A DNA stretch of 62,219 nt from Ramlibacter sp. (GTDB lineage Bacteria; Pseudomonadota; Gammaproteobacteria; Burkholderiales; Burkholderiaceae_C): assembly GCA_019449555.1 (NCBI GenBank), contig JAGRPN010000191.1, positions 1 to 62,219 of the forward strand. The letters are read 5' to 3'. Position numbers and translations under genes: made by a program. Positions 48,268 to 57,659 of the stretch are shown one piece after another. The notes below the pieces were generated by a model. The model did not search any database and was not told the origin of the DNA. It saw only the letters and a list, made by a program, of their open reading frames with translations. Each line of letters opens with the position of its first letter. The first letter of the stretch is position 1.

Positions 48268-48365
48268 GTGGGCGGGCAGCAAGCTACCCGCCCTACGGCT
48301 CGCGCGATTGCAGTGCTGTGCGGGGCGACGTCTTCTTCGTAGGTGGGCGACTCGTTGCCCACCGC
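48268..48365. repeat. Inverted pair of REP-like palindromes
   Basis: First unit: GGGCGGG/CCCGCCC arms (48270-48276, 48287-48293), reading GTAG-GGCGGGTAGC... on the minus strand. Second unit: GTAG then GGTGGGC/GCCCACC arms (48342-48348, 48357-48363) on the plus strand. Both have the GTAG head followed by a GC-rich 7-bp stem, in opposite orientation 43 bases apart, the layout of a REPIN. It starts right after the EF-G stop codon. Confidence 0.55.
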
Positions 48366-48774
48366 GGCGCGCCTCCCATCACAGCTTCACTGCCGCCTCG
48401 CCCACGCCTTCGAAGCGCACGATCGCGCGGTGTTTGCTCTCATATTATGTATGCAAAAGTCGCGGCAGTTCAGCCGTGACAGGGCTTCCCCTCTGAGCCG
48501 AGTAGGCGTACAGTCTCAGATATTGCATACAAAACCGGACACCGGTCATGCTGAGCCTCAAACAAAACGGCCGGCGTGCGCCTGCAGGCAAGCGGGACCA
48601 CGGCGGAGATGGAACACCTGAGTGCGACGCCCAAACCGTCGGCTATCCTGGGTGCGGCGAGGACTGCGGACAGCCCGGGGTCGATCTGACCCCGTGTTTC
48701 GCCCGGGACGCGAGCCCCGGGCTGCTGCTCCAGTTCTCTCACTTGGCAAACGCAAAGTAGAAAGACTCTCTCTC
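48366..48774. other. Long intergenic region with tandem hairpins
   Basis: No convincing gene lies here. An AT-richer patch holds GTATGCAAAA (48449-48458) and GCATACAAAA (48525-48534), half-sites inverted about 70 bases apart. Two GC hairpins follow in tandem: CGGGGTC-GATCT-GACCCCG (48677-48695, followed by TGTTT) and GCCCGGG-(8 nt)-CCCGGGC (48702-48723). These stand 52-97 bases upstream of the next start and may form a structured leader or terminator of EF-G read-through. A 70-residue open frame at 48548-48760 looks non-coding. Confidence 0.5.
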
Positions 48775-49869
48775 ATGTCCACCAAATTCAAGATCCTGAT
48801 CCTCGGCGCCTCGTATGGCTCGCTGCTGGGGGCCAAGCTGCTGCTCGCCGGGCATACGGTGAAGTTGATCTGCCTGCCGGCCGAGGCTGATCTGATCAAC
48901 GCCGAAGGCATCCGCGTGCGCTTGCCGGTGAAAGAGCGCGATGGCCTGGTCGAACTCGACTCGCGCACCATGCCTGGCAAGCTCTCGGCGGGCGGTCCGC
49001 AATCGGCCAACCCCGCGGACTACGACCTCGTCGCGCTCGCGATGCAGGAGCCGCAGTACCGCTCGCCCGGCGTGCGCGAACTGCTAGCGGCCGTCGCCCA
49101 GGCGAAGGTGCCGTGCATGTCGATCATGAACATGCCGCCGCTGACCTATTTGAAGCGCGTGCCCGGCATCGACGTGGAGGCCTGCCGCGCGGCGTACACG
49201 GACCCCACCGTCTGGGACGCGTTCGATCCCGCATACATGACGCTGTGCAGCCCCGACCCGCAGGCGTTCCGCCCGCCCGAGGACAAGGTGAACGTGCTGC
49301 AGGTGCGGCTGCCGACCAACTTCAAGTGCGCGCGGTTCGAATCCGAGCGGCACACCGCCATCGTGCGGCAGCTCGCAGCCGAGATCGAAGCGATCCGCTA
49401 CGACGCCGGCGACGGCGGCAAGCTCGAACTGCCGGTGAAGTTGAAGGTGCACGACTCGGTGTTCGTGCCGCTGGCCAAATGGGCGATGCTGATGGCGGGC
49501 AATTACCGCTGCGTCACGAAGGAAGGCGTGCGGCCCATCCGCGACGCGGTGCACACCGATCTCGATGCCACGCGCGCCATGTACAACTGGGTCGTGAAGC
49601 TGTGCACCGATCTGGGCGCCGACCTGAAGGACCTCGTGCCGTTCGAGAAATACGCGAACGCCGCCCTGTCGCTCAAGACTCCGTCGTCCGCGGCCCGTGC
49701 GCTCTATGCCGGAGCGCCCTACATCGAACGGGTGGACCGGCTGGTCCAGCTCGTGGCGAAACAGAAGGGCCGCAGCTCGCCTGTGCTCGACGAAACGGTG
49801 CGGCTGGTGGACGAACAGCTCGAGAAGAACCGCGCGGCGCAAAAGCAGCCGGCGGCCGCTGCGCGCTGA
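48775..49869 (+). CDS. Ketopantoate reductase-like (ApbA/PanE) dehydrogenase
   Basis: A 364-residue protein from ATG 48775 (MSTKFKILILGASYGSLLG). The N-terminal Rossmann fold has GASYGSLLGAKL (NADP-binding) and the next strand KLICLPAEADLINAEG, in the ketopantoate-reductase style. The C-terminal helical half (about 190-340) keeps a candidate catalytic Lys region (LPVKLKVHDSVFVPLAKW) but diverges from true PanE. The last 20 residues are Lys/Gln/Ala-rich. Function beyond an NAD(P)-dependent 2-hydroxyacid-type dehydrogenase is uncertain. Confidence 0.72.
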   Translation: MSTKFKILILGASYGSLLGAKLLLAGHTVKLICLPAEADLINAEGIRVRLPVKERDGLVELDSRTMPGKLSAGGPQSANPADYDLVALAMQEPQYRSPGVRELLAAVAQAKVPCMSIMNMPPLTYLKRVPGIDVEACRAAYTDPTVWDAFDPAYMTLCSPDPQAFRPPEDKVNVLQVRLPTNFKCARFESERHTAIVRQLAAEIEAIRYDAGDGGKLELPVKLKVHDSVFVPLAKWAMLMAGNYRCVTKEGVRPIRDAVHTDLDATRAMYNWVVKLCTDLGADLKDLVPFEKYANAALSLKTPSSAARALYAGAPYIERVDRLVQLVAKQKGRSSPVLDETVRLVDEQLEKNRAAQKQPAAAAR

Positions 49870-49957
49870 CGCCATCCTTGCCTGTGCAGCAAGCGGCCCA
49901 CGCGGCCGCTTTTTCGTGGCCGCCCGGCACGCGCTGGTTTCGCGGCAGAATCGCAGC

Positions 49958-50434
49958 ATGAAAATCCAGAAAGACACCGTCGTCACGGTGCGCTACAGAG
50001 TCGCGGAAGCCAACGGCAAGCTGATCGAGGAAAGCCGCGAGTCGATGGTCTACCTGCACGGCGGCTACGACAACACGCTGCCGAAGATCGAAGCCGCGCT
50101 GGACGGCCACGAGGCCGGCTATGAAGTGACGCTGCAGCTGCAGCCCGAAGATGCGTTCGGCACGCGCGACGAATCGTTGGTGCGCACCATTCCCAAGAAG
50201 GAATTCCCGCCGGGCGTGAAGGTCGGCGGGCAGCTGGAGGGCCACACCGACGATGGCCATCCGCACGTGTTCCACGTGATGAAGATCAAGGGCGACACCG
50301 TGCACCTGGACGGCAATCATCCGCTCGCGGGCAAGGCCTTGCGTTTCGTCCTCAAGGTGACCGGCGTGCGGGCGGCGATCGCCGAGGAAATCGAGCATCG
50401 CCATGTCCATGGCGCGCATGGCCACCAGCACTGA
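49958..50434 (+). CDS. slyD: FKBP-type peptidyl-prolyl isomerase, SlyD-like
   Basis: A 158-residue prolyl isomerase/chaperone. FKBP core segments GKLIEESRESMVYLHGGY and QPEDAFGTRDESLV bracket an inserted-flap domain (about 72-125), and LDGNHPLAGKALRFVLKV is the SlyD signature. The C-terminus is His-rich (HRHVHGAHGHQH), fitting Ni2+ binding. Acts in the cytoplasm in folding and hydrogenase/urease nickel delivery. No Shine-Dalgarno; CAGAAT ends six bases before the ATG. Confidence 0.92.
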   Translation: MKIQKDTVVTVRYRVAEANGKLIEESRESMVYLHGGYDNTLPKIEAALDGHEAGYEVTLQLQPEDAFGTRDESLVRTIPKKEFPPGVKVGGQLEGHTDDGHPHVFHVMKIKGDTVHLDGNHPLAGKALRFVLKVTGVRAAIAEEIEHRHVHGAHGHQH

Positions 50435-50503
50435 CATTGCTACGGCTTTGCGCCTCGAGCCGGGGCGACCGAAGCGCGAACGCGCACTGGCAGGAAGGCA
50501 GCG

Positions 50504-51076
50504 ATGAAACTGAAGATGGCCCCGAATTCGCTGTTCGCCGTGCTGCTGCGCTCGCCATGGTGGATCAGCATCGGCATCGCCTTGCTGTTCGGGGCCCTCT
50601 CGTTCGCCCTGCTGCCCGAGCGATATCGCCTGGTCGGCGCCATGGGCGGCGCGCCGTTTCTGGGCATCGGCCTGATCGCCCTCTGGCAGCAGGCGCGCCT
50701 GCCCAGCGCCAGGCGTTCGGAGGAAATACTGCGCGCGGTGGGCACCATGGGCTGGCCGCAGTTTGCCGCCTTGCTGGAAGAAGGATTTGTGAAACAGGGC
50801 TACCAGGTGGAACGCACGCAGGGCGTGGCCGACTTCGCGCTGAGGCGCGAAGGCCGGACGACCCTGGTGTCCGCCCGTCGCTGGAAAGCGGCGCGCCCTG
50901 GCGAGGAATCGCTGCGGACGCTGCGCGCTGCCGCGCAGGCGAGCGGGGCGAGCGAGTGCCTCTACGTGAGCCTGGGCGAACTCAGCGCGAATGCGCAAAG
51001 CTATGCCAAGCGCCACCAAGTGCAGCTGATGCAAGGCCCGGCGCTGGCGTACCTGCTGAAGGATGCGAAGCTTTGA
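50504..51076 (+). CDS. Membrane-anchored Mrr-like restriction endonuclease-fold protein
   Basis: A 190-residue protein with two N-terminal membrane helices (about 17-37 and 43-62) and a C-terminal Mrr-like PD-(D/E)xK fold (about 78-180; MGWPQFAALLEEGFVKQGYQ, then VADFALRREGRTTLVSARRW). The Asp after VA is kept, but the usual (E/Q)xK is SAR: the catalytic Lys is Arg and the acidic/amide residue is Ser. It is probably not a nuclease. Members of this membrane-bound group occur in many betaproteobacteria; their role is unknown. Between slyD and a terminator shared with gap. Confidence 0.75.
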   Translation: MKLKMAPNSLFAVLLRSPWWISIGIALLFGALSFALLPERYRLVGAMGGAPFLGIGLIALWQQARLPSARRSEEILRAVGTMGWPQFAALLEEGFVKQGYQVERTQGVADFALRREGRTTLVSARRWKAARPGEESLRTLRAAAQASGASECLYVSLGELSANAQSYAKRHQVQLMQGPALAYLLKDAKL

Positions 51077-51113
51077 AAGCCGGAATCCCCAATTCGCGCG
51101 GGAGCCGGCAATG

Positions 51114-51136
51114 AAAAGCGCCCCGCAGGCGCTTTT
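51114..51136. terminator. Bidirectional intrinsic terminator
   Basis: AAAAGCGCC-CCGCA-GGCGCTTTT: 9-bp stem, 5-nt loop. T runs flank it on both strands (TTTTTGTC on plus; GCGCTTTTCATT on minus), so it can end both the Mrr-like gene and gap. Confidence 0.88.
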
Positions 51137-51157
51137 TGTCTCTCGCGCGAAGCGGAC

Positions 51158-52192
<1,035 letters not shown>

Positions 52193-52256
52193 TCATTGCG
52201 GACCCGATCCGCAATCGATACCGACGAATAGTGCCGCAACTTCACCCGGCGCGTGG

Positions 52257-52278
52257 GTCCCGGGATCAAGCCCGGGAC
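52257..52278. repeat. Palindromic repeat overlapping the tkt stop codon
   Basis: GTCCCGGG-ATCAAG-CCCGGGAC: 8-bp arms and 6-nt loop. It begins upstream of, and runs through, the tkt stop (52266-52268), so the repeat encodes the last tkt codons. The sequence TCCCGGGCTTGATCCCGGGA on the minus strand resembles dispersed palindromes known from alphaproteobacteria and Rickettsia (from memory). Confidence 0.65.
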
Positions 52279-54329
52279 GACAGAACAGCACGAACGGTGT
52301 CGGCGACGTTTTCGGGCGTGAAGCCGAAGTGCTTGAACAGCACGCTGGCCGGTGCGGACTCGCCGTAGATGTCGATCCCGACCACGGCCGCGCAGCCGTA
52401 CTTCCACCAGTAGTCGCTCACGCCCATCTCGACCGCAATGCGCGGAATGCCCGCAGGCAGGACGCGGCTCTTGTAATCCGCGCTCTGCCGGTCGAACGCG
52501 GTCGTGCTGGGCATGGACACCACCCTCACTGCGATCTGCTGCGCTGCCAGCAGTTCCTGGGCCTTCAGCGCCAGCTGAACCTCGGACCCGGTTGCGACGA
52601 TCACGGCCTGGGGCTTGCGCGCGAGGCCCACCTCGGCCGCTTCGGCCAGCACGTAGCCTCCTTTGTTGATGTCCTGCAGGCCGGCCCGCGGCGCGTACGG
52701 CAGGTTCTGCCGCGACAGCAACAGGGCAGTCGGCCGGCGGGTGTTCTGCAGCGCGACGGCCCAAGCCACCGCGGTTTCCGCCGTGTCGCAGGGGCGCCAG
52801 ACGTCCAGGTTGGGAATGAGGCGCAGGCTGGCGGCGTGTTCGATCGACTGGTGCGTGGGCCCGTCCTCGCCCAGGCCGATGGAATCGTGGGTGAAGACGT
52901 GGATCACGCGCTTTTTCATCAGCGCGGCCATGCGGATCGCGTTGCGGCTGTAATCGCTGAAGGTCAGGAACGTGCCGCCGTATGGGATGTAGCCGCCGTG
53001 CAGCGAAATGCCGTTCATCACCGCCGCCATGCCGAATTCACGCACCCCGTAATTGATGTGCCGCCCGATCCGGCGCAGCGGGTTGCCGGATGGGTCAGCC
53101 GGGCTGTCGGCCAGCTTGACGTCGCCCGCGAGGTCGAAGCGCAGCGGCGGCGTGCTCTTGGTGTTGGTGAGGTTGGACCCGGTCAAGTCGGCCGAACCGC
53201 CGAGCATTTCCGGCAGCGCCGCAGTGAATGCCTCGAGCGCGAGTTGCGAAGCCTTGCGCGAGGCGACCGTTTCCGCCTTGGCATGCGCGGCCACTGCCGC
53301 GTCGACCGCGACCTGTGCGAAATTGGCCGGAAGCTCGCCCTGCATGCGGCGGCTGAATTCGGCCGCCAGCTCCGGACAGGCCGCGCGGTAAGCGGCAAAG
53401 CGCTTGTCCCACTCGGCTTGCTCGGCCTCGCCTTTGGCGCGCGCGTCCCAGTCGGCATACACCTCGCGGGGCACCACGAACGGATCGTGCGGCCAGCCCA
53501 TGGCTTCGCGGGTGAGCTTCACTTCTTCCAGCCCGAGCGCCTCGCCATGCGCCTTGGCCGTGTTCACGCGATTCGGGCTGCCCTGGCCGATGTGAGTGTC
53601 GGCCACGATCAGCGTGGGCTTGTCGAATCCGCGCCGCGCGTCGGCGATCGCGCGCGCGACCGCGTCCACGTCATGGCCGTCCACCGGCCCGATCACGTTC
53701 CAGCCATAGGCGCGAAAGCGCGCCGGCGTGTCGTCCACGAACCAGGGGCCGACCTCGCCATCGATCGAGATACCGTTGTCGTCGTAGATGGCGATCAGTT
53801 TCCCGAGCTTCCAAGCCGCGGCGAGCGCGCAGGCCTCGTGACTGATGCCTTCCATCATGCAGCCGTCGCCCATGAGCACATAGGTGTGGTGGTCGACGAT
53901 CGTGTGCCCATCGCGGTTGAACTCGCTGGCCAGCAGCTTCTCGGCCAGCGCCATGCCGACCGCATTGCCGATGCCCTGGCCGAGCGGGCCGGTAGTGGTC
54001 TCGACGCCCGGCGTGAGGCCGACTTCCGGATGGCCCGGCGTCTTGCTGTGCAACTGGCGGAAATTCTTCAGCTCGGCGATCGGCAAGTCGTAGCCCGCGA
54101 GGTGCAACAGTGCGTAAATCAACATCGACGCGTGGCCGTTGGAGAGCACGAAACGGTCGCGGTCGAACCACTGCGGATTGCGCGGGTTGTGCTTGAGATG
54201 GCGGCCCCACAACGCAACGGCGATGTCGGCCATGCCCATCGGCGCGCCCGGATGTCCCGAGTTGGCTTGTTGCACGGCATCCATGGCGAGCGCGCGAATC
54301 GCGTTCGCCATCTGTAGATCGTTGGCCAT
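52266..54329 (-). CDS. tkt: Transketolase
   Basis: Thiamine-diphosphate enzyme moving two-carbon ketol units between sugar phosphates. The 687 residues include [13 protein letters not shown] (substrate/cofactor loop), [13 protein letters not shown] (ThDP/Mg GDG motif), [11 protein letters not shown] (completing the ThDP metal site), a pyrimidine domain with [15 protein letters not shown], and a C-terminal domain with [10 protein letters not shown]. The final residues SSRA and the stop arise from a palindromic repeat, replacing the usual C-terminal helix end. Upstream of gap on the same strand; divergent from speD. Confidence 0.98.
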   Translation of the reverse strand: MANDLQMANAIRALAMDAVQQANSGHPGAPMGMADIAVALWGRHLKHNPRNPQWFDRDRFVLSNGHASMLIYALLHLAGYDLPIAELKNFRQLHSKTPGHPEVGLTPGVETTTGPLGQGIGNAVGMALAEKLLASEFNRDGHTIVDHHTYVLMGDGCMMEGISHEACALAAAWKLGKLIAIYDDNGISIDGEVGPWFVDDTPARFRAYGWNVIGPVDGHDVDAVARAIADARRGFDKPTLIVADTHIGQGSPNRVNTAKAHGEALGLEEVKLTREAMGWPHDPFVVPREVYADWDARAKGEAEQAEWDKRFAAYRAACPELAAEFSRRMQGELPANFAQVAVDAAVAAHAKAETVASRKASQLALEAFTAALPEMLGGSADLTGSNLTNTKSTPPLRFDLAGDVKLADSPADPSGNPLRRIGRHINYGVREFGMAAVMNGISLHGGYIPYGGTFLTFSDYSRNAIRMAALMKKRVIHVFTHDSIGLGEDGPTHQSIEHAASLRLIPNLDVWRPCDTAETAVAWAVALQNTRRPTALLLSRQNLPYAPRAGLQDINKGGYVLAEAAEVGLARKPQAVIVATGSEVQLALKAQELLAAQQIAVRVVSMPSTTAFDRQSADYKSRVLPAGIPRIAVEMGVSDYWWKYGCAAVVGIDIYGESAPASVLFKHFGFTPENVADTVRAVLSSRA

Positions 54330-54440
54330 CGGGGGCAGCTCCGGGGGTGGTATCGGGGGAAACCGGGCATTTTACCAACCGCCCGCGCAGCCCATCAGCA
54401 GCGCCGGCCCGGCGTTCGCGCATCGTCTACAGTCTCGGTG

Positions 54441-54818
54441 ATGCAAGGGCTCCACCTCACCGCCGACCTTTACCAGTGCCGCTGCGAGTCCGCGTGGCTG
54501 ACCGACGCGCAGAAACTGTCCGAGTGGTGCCTGCAAGCCGTGCAGGCGGTCGGACTGCAGCCGGTCAACCAGCTCTTCCATTCTTTCCCGGGCACCGGGA
54601 ATGGGCCGGGCGGCGTGAGGGCGGCGGTGCTGCTGGCCGAGTCGCACGTGTGCCTGCACACCTGGCCGCAACAGAAGGCCGTGACCCTGGACGTCTATGT
54701 CTGCAATTTCGGCGGCGATCACTCGGCCAAGGCGCGCGGGCTGATGTTCGCCCTGATCGATCGTTTCCAGCCCGAATGGACGGAACAGCGGTCATTGGAC
54801 AGAGGAGACGGGGAGTGA
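54441..54818 (+). CDS. speD: S-adenosylmethionine decarboxylase proenzyme
   Basis: Pyruvoyl enzyme supplying decarboxylated SAM for spermidine synthesis. The 125-residue length fits the small bacterial class 1B. S68 in LLAESHVCLHTWP is the self-cleavage residue that becomes the pyruvoyl group; FHSFPGTG and LDVYVCNFGG complete the site. ATG 54441 is preceded seven bases upstream by TACAGT with no Shine-Dalgarno; a GTG one codon earlier is possible. Its stop overlaps the next start as GTGA. Confidence 0.9.
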   Translation: MQGLHLTADLYQCRCESAWLTDAQKLSEWCLQAVQAVGLQPVNQLFHSFPGTGNGPGGVRAAVLLAESHVCLHTWPQQKAVTLDVYVCNFGGDHSAKARGLMFALIDRFQPEWTEQRSLDRGDGE

Positions 54819-55516
54819 CGGGCGCCGAAGCCATGATCCTGGCCGCGGGGCGCGGCGAGCGCATGCGCCCGCTCACCGACCAGTGCCCCAAGCCGCTGCT
54901 GCGGGTGCGGGGCAAGCCGCTGATCCAGTACCACACCGAAGCGCTCGCACGCGCGGGCTTTCGCGACGTGGTGGTGAACACGGCCTGGCTCGGCCACCGG
55001 ATCGAGAGCCATTTCGAGGCCGTGGACGACGCGCAACTGCGGATCCGCTACTCGCACGAAGGGCGCGACTTCGGCGGCGCGCTGGAAACGGCGGGAGGCA
55101 TCGCGCGCGCCCTGCCGCTGCTGGACGATGTCTTCTGGCTCGTGGGTGGCGATGTGCACGCGCCCGACTTCGAGTTCTCGCGCGCCGCGCTGGAGCGCTT
55201 CGGCGCGAGCGGCATGCTCGCCCACATCTTCCTTGTCCCCAACCCGCAGCACAACCCGAAGGGCGACTTCGGCCTGCGTTCCGACGGCATCGCACTCAGC
55301 CAGGCCGAGCAGCGCTTCACCTACTCGACCATCGGCCTGTACCGCAAGCCGCTGTTCGCGGGGCTGCCCGCCGGCAACCCGCACGGGGTGAAAGCCCCGT
55401 TGGCCCCGTTGCTGCGCGCCGCGATGGACAATGCCCAGGTGACCGCCGAGATCTACACCGGCCGCTGGGCCGATGTGGGGACGCCTGAGCGGCTAGCCCA
55501 ACTCAACGCACCATGA
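54815..55516 (+). CDS. murU: MurU-like nucleotidyltransferase
   Basis: A 233-residue nucleotidyltransferase. The signature LAAGRGERMRPLTDQCPKPLL carries the nucleotide-binding Gly/Arg and catalytic Lys; VGGDVHAPDF has the metal Asp, and GRWADVGTPERL is the C-terminal motif. Length and motifs match MurNAc-1-phosphate uridylyltransferase of peptidoglycan recycling; a hexose-1-phosphate substrate is the alternative. GTG 54815 overlaps the speD stop, with AGAGGAGACGGGGA before it, indicating coupling. Its own stop overlaps pepP as ATGA. The partner kinase amgK was not found here. Confidence 0.75.
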   Translation: MTGAEAMILAAGRGERMRPLTDQCPKPLLRVRGKPLIQYHTEALARAGFRDVVVNTAWLGHRIESHFEAVDDAQLRIRYSHEGRDFGGALETAGGIARALPLLDDVFWLVGGDVHAPDFEFSRAALERFGASGMLAHIFLVPNPQHNPKGDFGLRSDGIALSQAEQRFTYSTIGLYRKPLFAGLPAGNPHGVKAPLAPLLRAAMDNAQVTAEIYTGRWADVGTPERLAQLNAP

Positions 55517-56898
55517 CCGAACCGATCTACGCCGAGCGGCGCAAGCGCGTCGCCGCCCAATTGGGCAAGGACGGCATCGCCGTGATCCCCACGGCGCCCG
55601 AACGCATCCGCAACCGCGACAGCGACTATCCGTATCGGCACGACAGCTATTTCTATTACCTCACCGGGTTCACCGAACCGAACGCATGGCTCGTGATCAC
55701 CGGCGACGGCCGCAGCACGCTGTTCTGCGCGCCCAAGGACATGGAGCGCGAAATCTGGGATGGCTACCGGCTCGGCCCGGAGGCCGCACCGCAGGCCTTG
55801 GGCGTCGATGCCGCGCATTCGATCATCGAACTCGATGCGCAGTTGCCCAAATTGCTGGAGAACCGGGAAGCCGTCTGGTTTCCGTTCGCCACGCATGAAG
55901 GCCTGGAGTCGCGCATCGGCGGCTGGCTCAACCAGATCCGCGCGCGGGTGCGCTATGGGGCGCTGTGCCCGGAGCAGCAGCGCGACCTGTGCGCCGTGCT
56001 CGACGAGATGCGGCTGGTGAAGGACGCGCACGAGCAGGACATCATGCGGCGGGCCGCCCAGATCAGCGCGCGCGGCCATGTGCGCGCCATGAAATTGGCG
56101 GCGCGGATGCTGCGGGGTGGCAAGGACGTGCGCGAATTCCACCTCGATGCGGAGCTGCTGCACGAATTCCGTTTCGGCGGCTCGCAGTACTCGGCCTACA
56201 GCTCGATCGTCGCGGCCGGCGCGAACGCCTGCGTCCTGCATTACCGCTCCGACACCGCGCCGGTGCGTGACGGCGAACTGGTGCTGATCGACGCCGGCTG
56301 CGAGCTGGACGGCTATGCCAGCGACATCACGCGCACGTTCCCCGCCAACGGCAAGTTCAGCGGCCCGCAGCGCGCGCTGTACGAGCTGGTGCTCGCCTCG
56401 CAGCAGGCGGCCATCGCCGCGACCCGGGTCGGCGCGCGCTTTACCGACCCGCACGACGCCACGGTGAAGGTGCTGGCGCAAGGCATGCTCGACGTCGGCC
56501 TGCTGGACTCGGGCAAGGTCGGCACAGTCGATGACGTGATCGAGAAGCGGGCCTATTTCCAGTTCTACATGCACCGCACCGGCCACTGGCTCGGCATGGA
56601 CGTGCACGATTGCGGCAGCTACGTCGAGCCTTCGCAGGTCGGCGAGGTGAGTGAACGCAAGGACCCGCTCTCGGGCGAGATCATCAAGAACCGGCCCAGC
56701 CGCATTCTCAAGCCGGGCATGGTGCTGACGATCGAGCCGGGCCTCTATGTGCGTCCCGCCGAAGGCGTGCCGGAACAGTTCCACCACATCGGCATCCGGA
56801 TCGAGGACGATGCGATCGTGACGGATGCGGGCTGCGAGCTGATCACGCGCGGCGTGCCGGTGGAGCCGGACGAGATCGAGGCGCTGATGCGCGCCTGA
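55513..56898 (+). CDS. pepP: Xaa-Pro aminopeptidase (aminopeptidase P)
   Basis: Metallopeptidase releasing N-terminal residues before proline. Of 461 residues, an N-terminal creatinase-like domain (RVAAQLGKDGIAVIPTAPE, SYFYYLTGFTEPNAW) is followed by the M24 pita-bread domain with metal ligands in LIDAGCELDGYASDITRTFP (two Asp), HRTGHWLGMDVHD (His), TIEPGLYV (Glu) and a final Glu in RIEDDAIVT. It is third in the speD-murU-pepP overlap chain. Confidence 0.95.
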   Translation: MTEPIYAERRKRVAAQLGKDGIAVIPTAPERIRNRDSDYPYRHDSYFYYLTGFTEPNAWLVITGDGRSTLFCAPKDMEREIWDGYRLGPEAAPQALGVDAAHSIIELDAQLPKLLENREAVWFPFATHEGLESRIGGWLNQIRARVRYGALCPEQQRDLCAVLDEMRLVKDAHEQDIMRRAAQISARGHVRAMKLAARMLRGGKDVREFHLDAELLHEFRFGGSQYSAYSSIVAAGANACVLHYRSDTAPVRDGELVLIDAGCELDGYASDITRTFPANGKFSGPQRALYELVLASQQAAIAATRVGARFTDPHDATVKVLAQGMLDVGLLDSGKVGTVDDVIEKRAYFQFYMHRTGHWLGMDVHDCGSYVEPSQVGEVSERKDPLSGEIIKNRPSRILKPGMVLTIEPGLYVRPAEGVPEQFHHIGIRIEDDAIVTDAGCELITRGVPVEPDEIEALMRA

Positions 56899-56905
56899 TG
56901 CGGCC

Positions 56906-57610
56906 ATGTTGGTCAGCAGGCACCCGGAAGACGGCGTTCTCGAACTGCGGCTGAACCGGCCGCAGCGCCTCAATGCGCTGACGCTCGCGCTGACCGAGCA
57001 CCTCCTGGGCGCCGTGCGGCAGGCGCACCACGACAGGGCCGTCCGGGTCCTGCTCCTCACCGGCGAAGGCCGCGCGTTTTGCGCCGGCAAGGACCGCGAC
57101 GATCCCGGCACGCCCGAATTCGTGGCGTCCCTGCAGCAGCTGGCGCTCGCATTGATGGAGTGCCCCAAGCCGGTGATCGCCGCCGTTCAGGGCTGGGCCG
57201 TGGGCGCCGGCCTCGAACTGCTGCTCAATTGCGACATCGTCGTGGCCGCGCGAAGCGCCCGCTTCATGCTGCCGGAGGTCAATGCGGGCCTGTTCGGCAC
57301 CGGCGGCGTGATGGCGCTGCTGCCGCGCCAGATCGGGCTCGCGCGGGCCAAGGGCGTGCTGATGCTCGGTGGCGAATTCGGCGCGCCGCAGGCACTGGAC
57401 TGGGGCCTGATCTGGTCGGTCGCGGAAGAAGGGCAGCTGCGCGAAGCGGCCCTTGCGATCGCTCGCCAGCTGGCGACCGCGGACCCGGAGATCCTGCGCT
57501 CGATCAAGTCCTTGTTGCACGAGGAAGCCGTCGGCGCGCTGCCGGCGGTGCTGGAGCGCGAGGCCGACGCGCACCGGCGCCTGGCAAGACACCAGGCCCA
57601 CCCGCATTAG
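56906..57610 (+). CDS. Enoyl-CoA hydratase/isomerase family protein
   Basis: A 234-residue crotonase-fold protein. LNRPQRLNALTLAL, the CoA/oxyanion loop FCAGKDRDD, VQGWAVGAGLELLLNCD and LPEVNAGLFGTGGVM are visible. Catalytic Glu positions of true hydratases are not both clear: the second expected Glu site reads GLFGTGG, so isomerase or other crotonase chemistry is possible. It starts 7 bases after pepP and may be co-transcribed. Confidence 0.85.
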   Translation: MLVSRHPEDGVLELRLNRPQRLNALTLALTEHLLGAVRQAHHDRAVRVLLLTGEGRAFCAGKDRDDPGTPEFVASLQQLALALMECPKPVIAAVQGWAVGAGLELLLNCDIVVAARSARFMLPEVNAGLFGTGGVMALLPRQIGLARAKGVLMLGGEFGAPQALDWGLIWSVAEEGQLREAALAIARQLATADPEILRSIKSLLHEEAVGALPAVLEREADAHRRLARHQAHPH

Positions 57611-57659
57611 TCGAACGGGGTTGCGCAAGGCCGCAGGTGACCCGTCGCCGATGTCCGGC

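Noticed and set aside
48449-48534. GTATGC/GCATAC inverted half-sites as a GntR operator.
   Set aside because: The half-sites are about 70 bases apart with no regulator gene adjacent; kept only as a note within the intergenic feature.
48548-48760. A 70-residue open frame in the long intergenic region.
   Set aside because: It runs through two GC hairpins, has no ribosome-binding site, and its composition is unlike neighbouring proteins.
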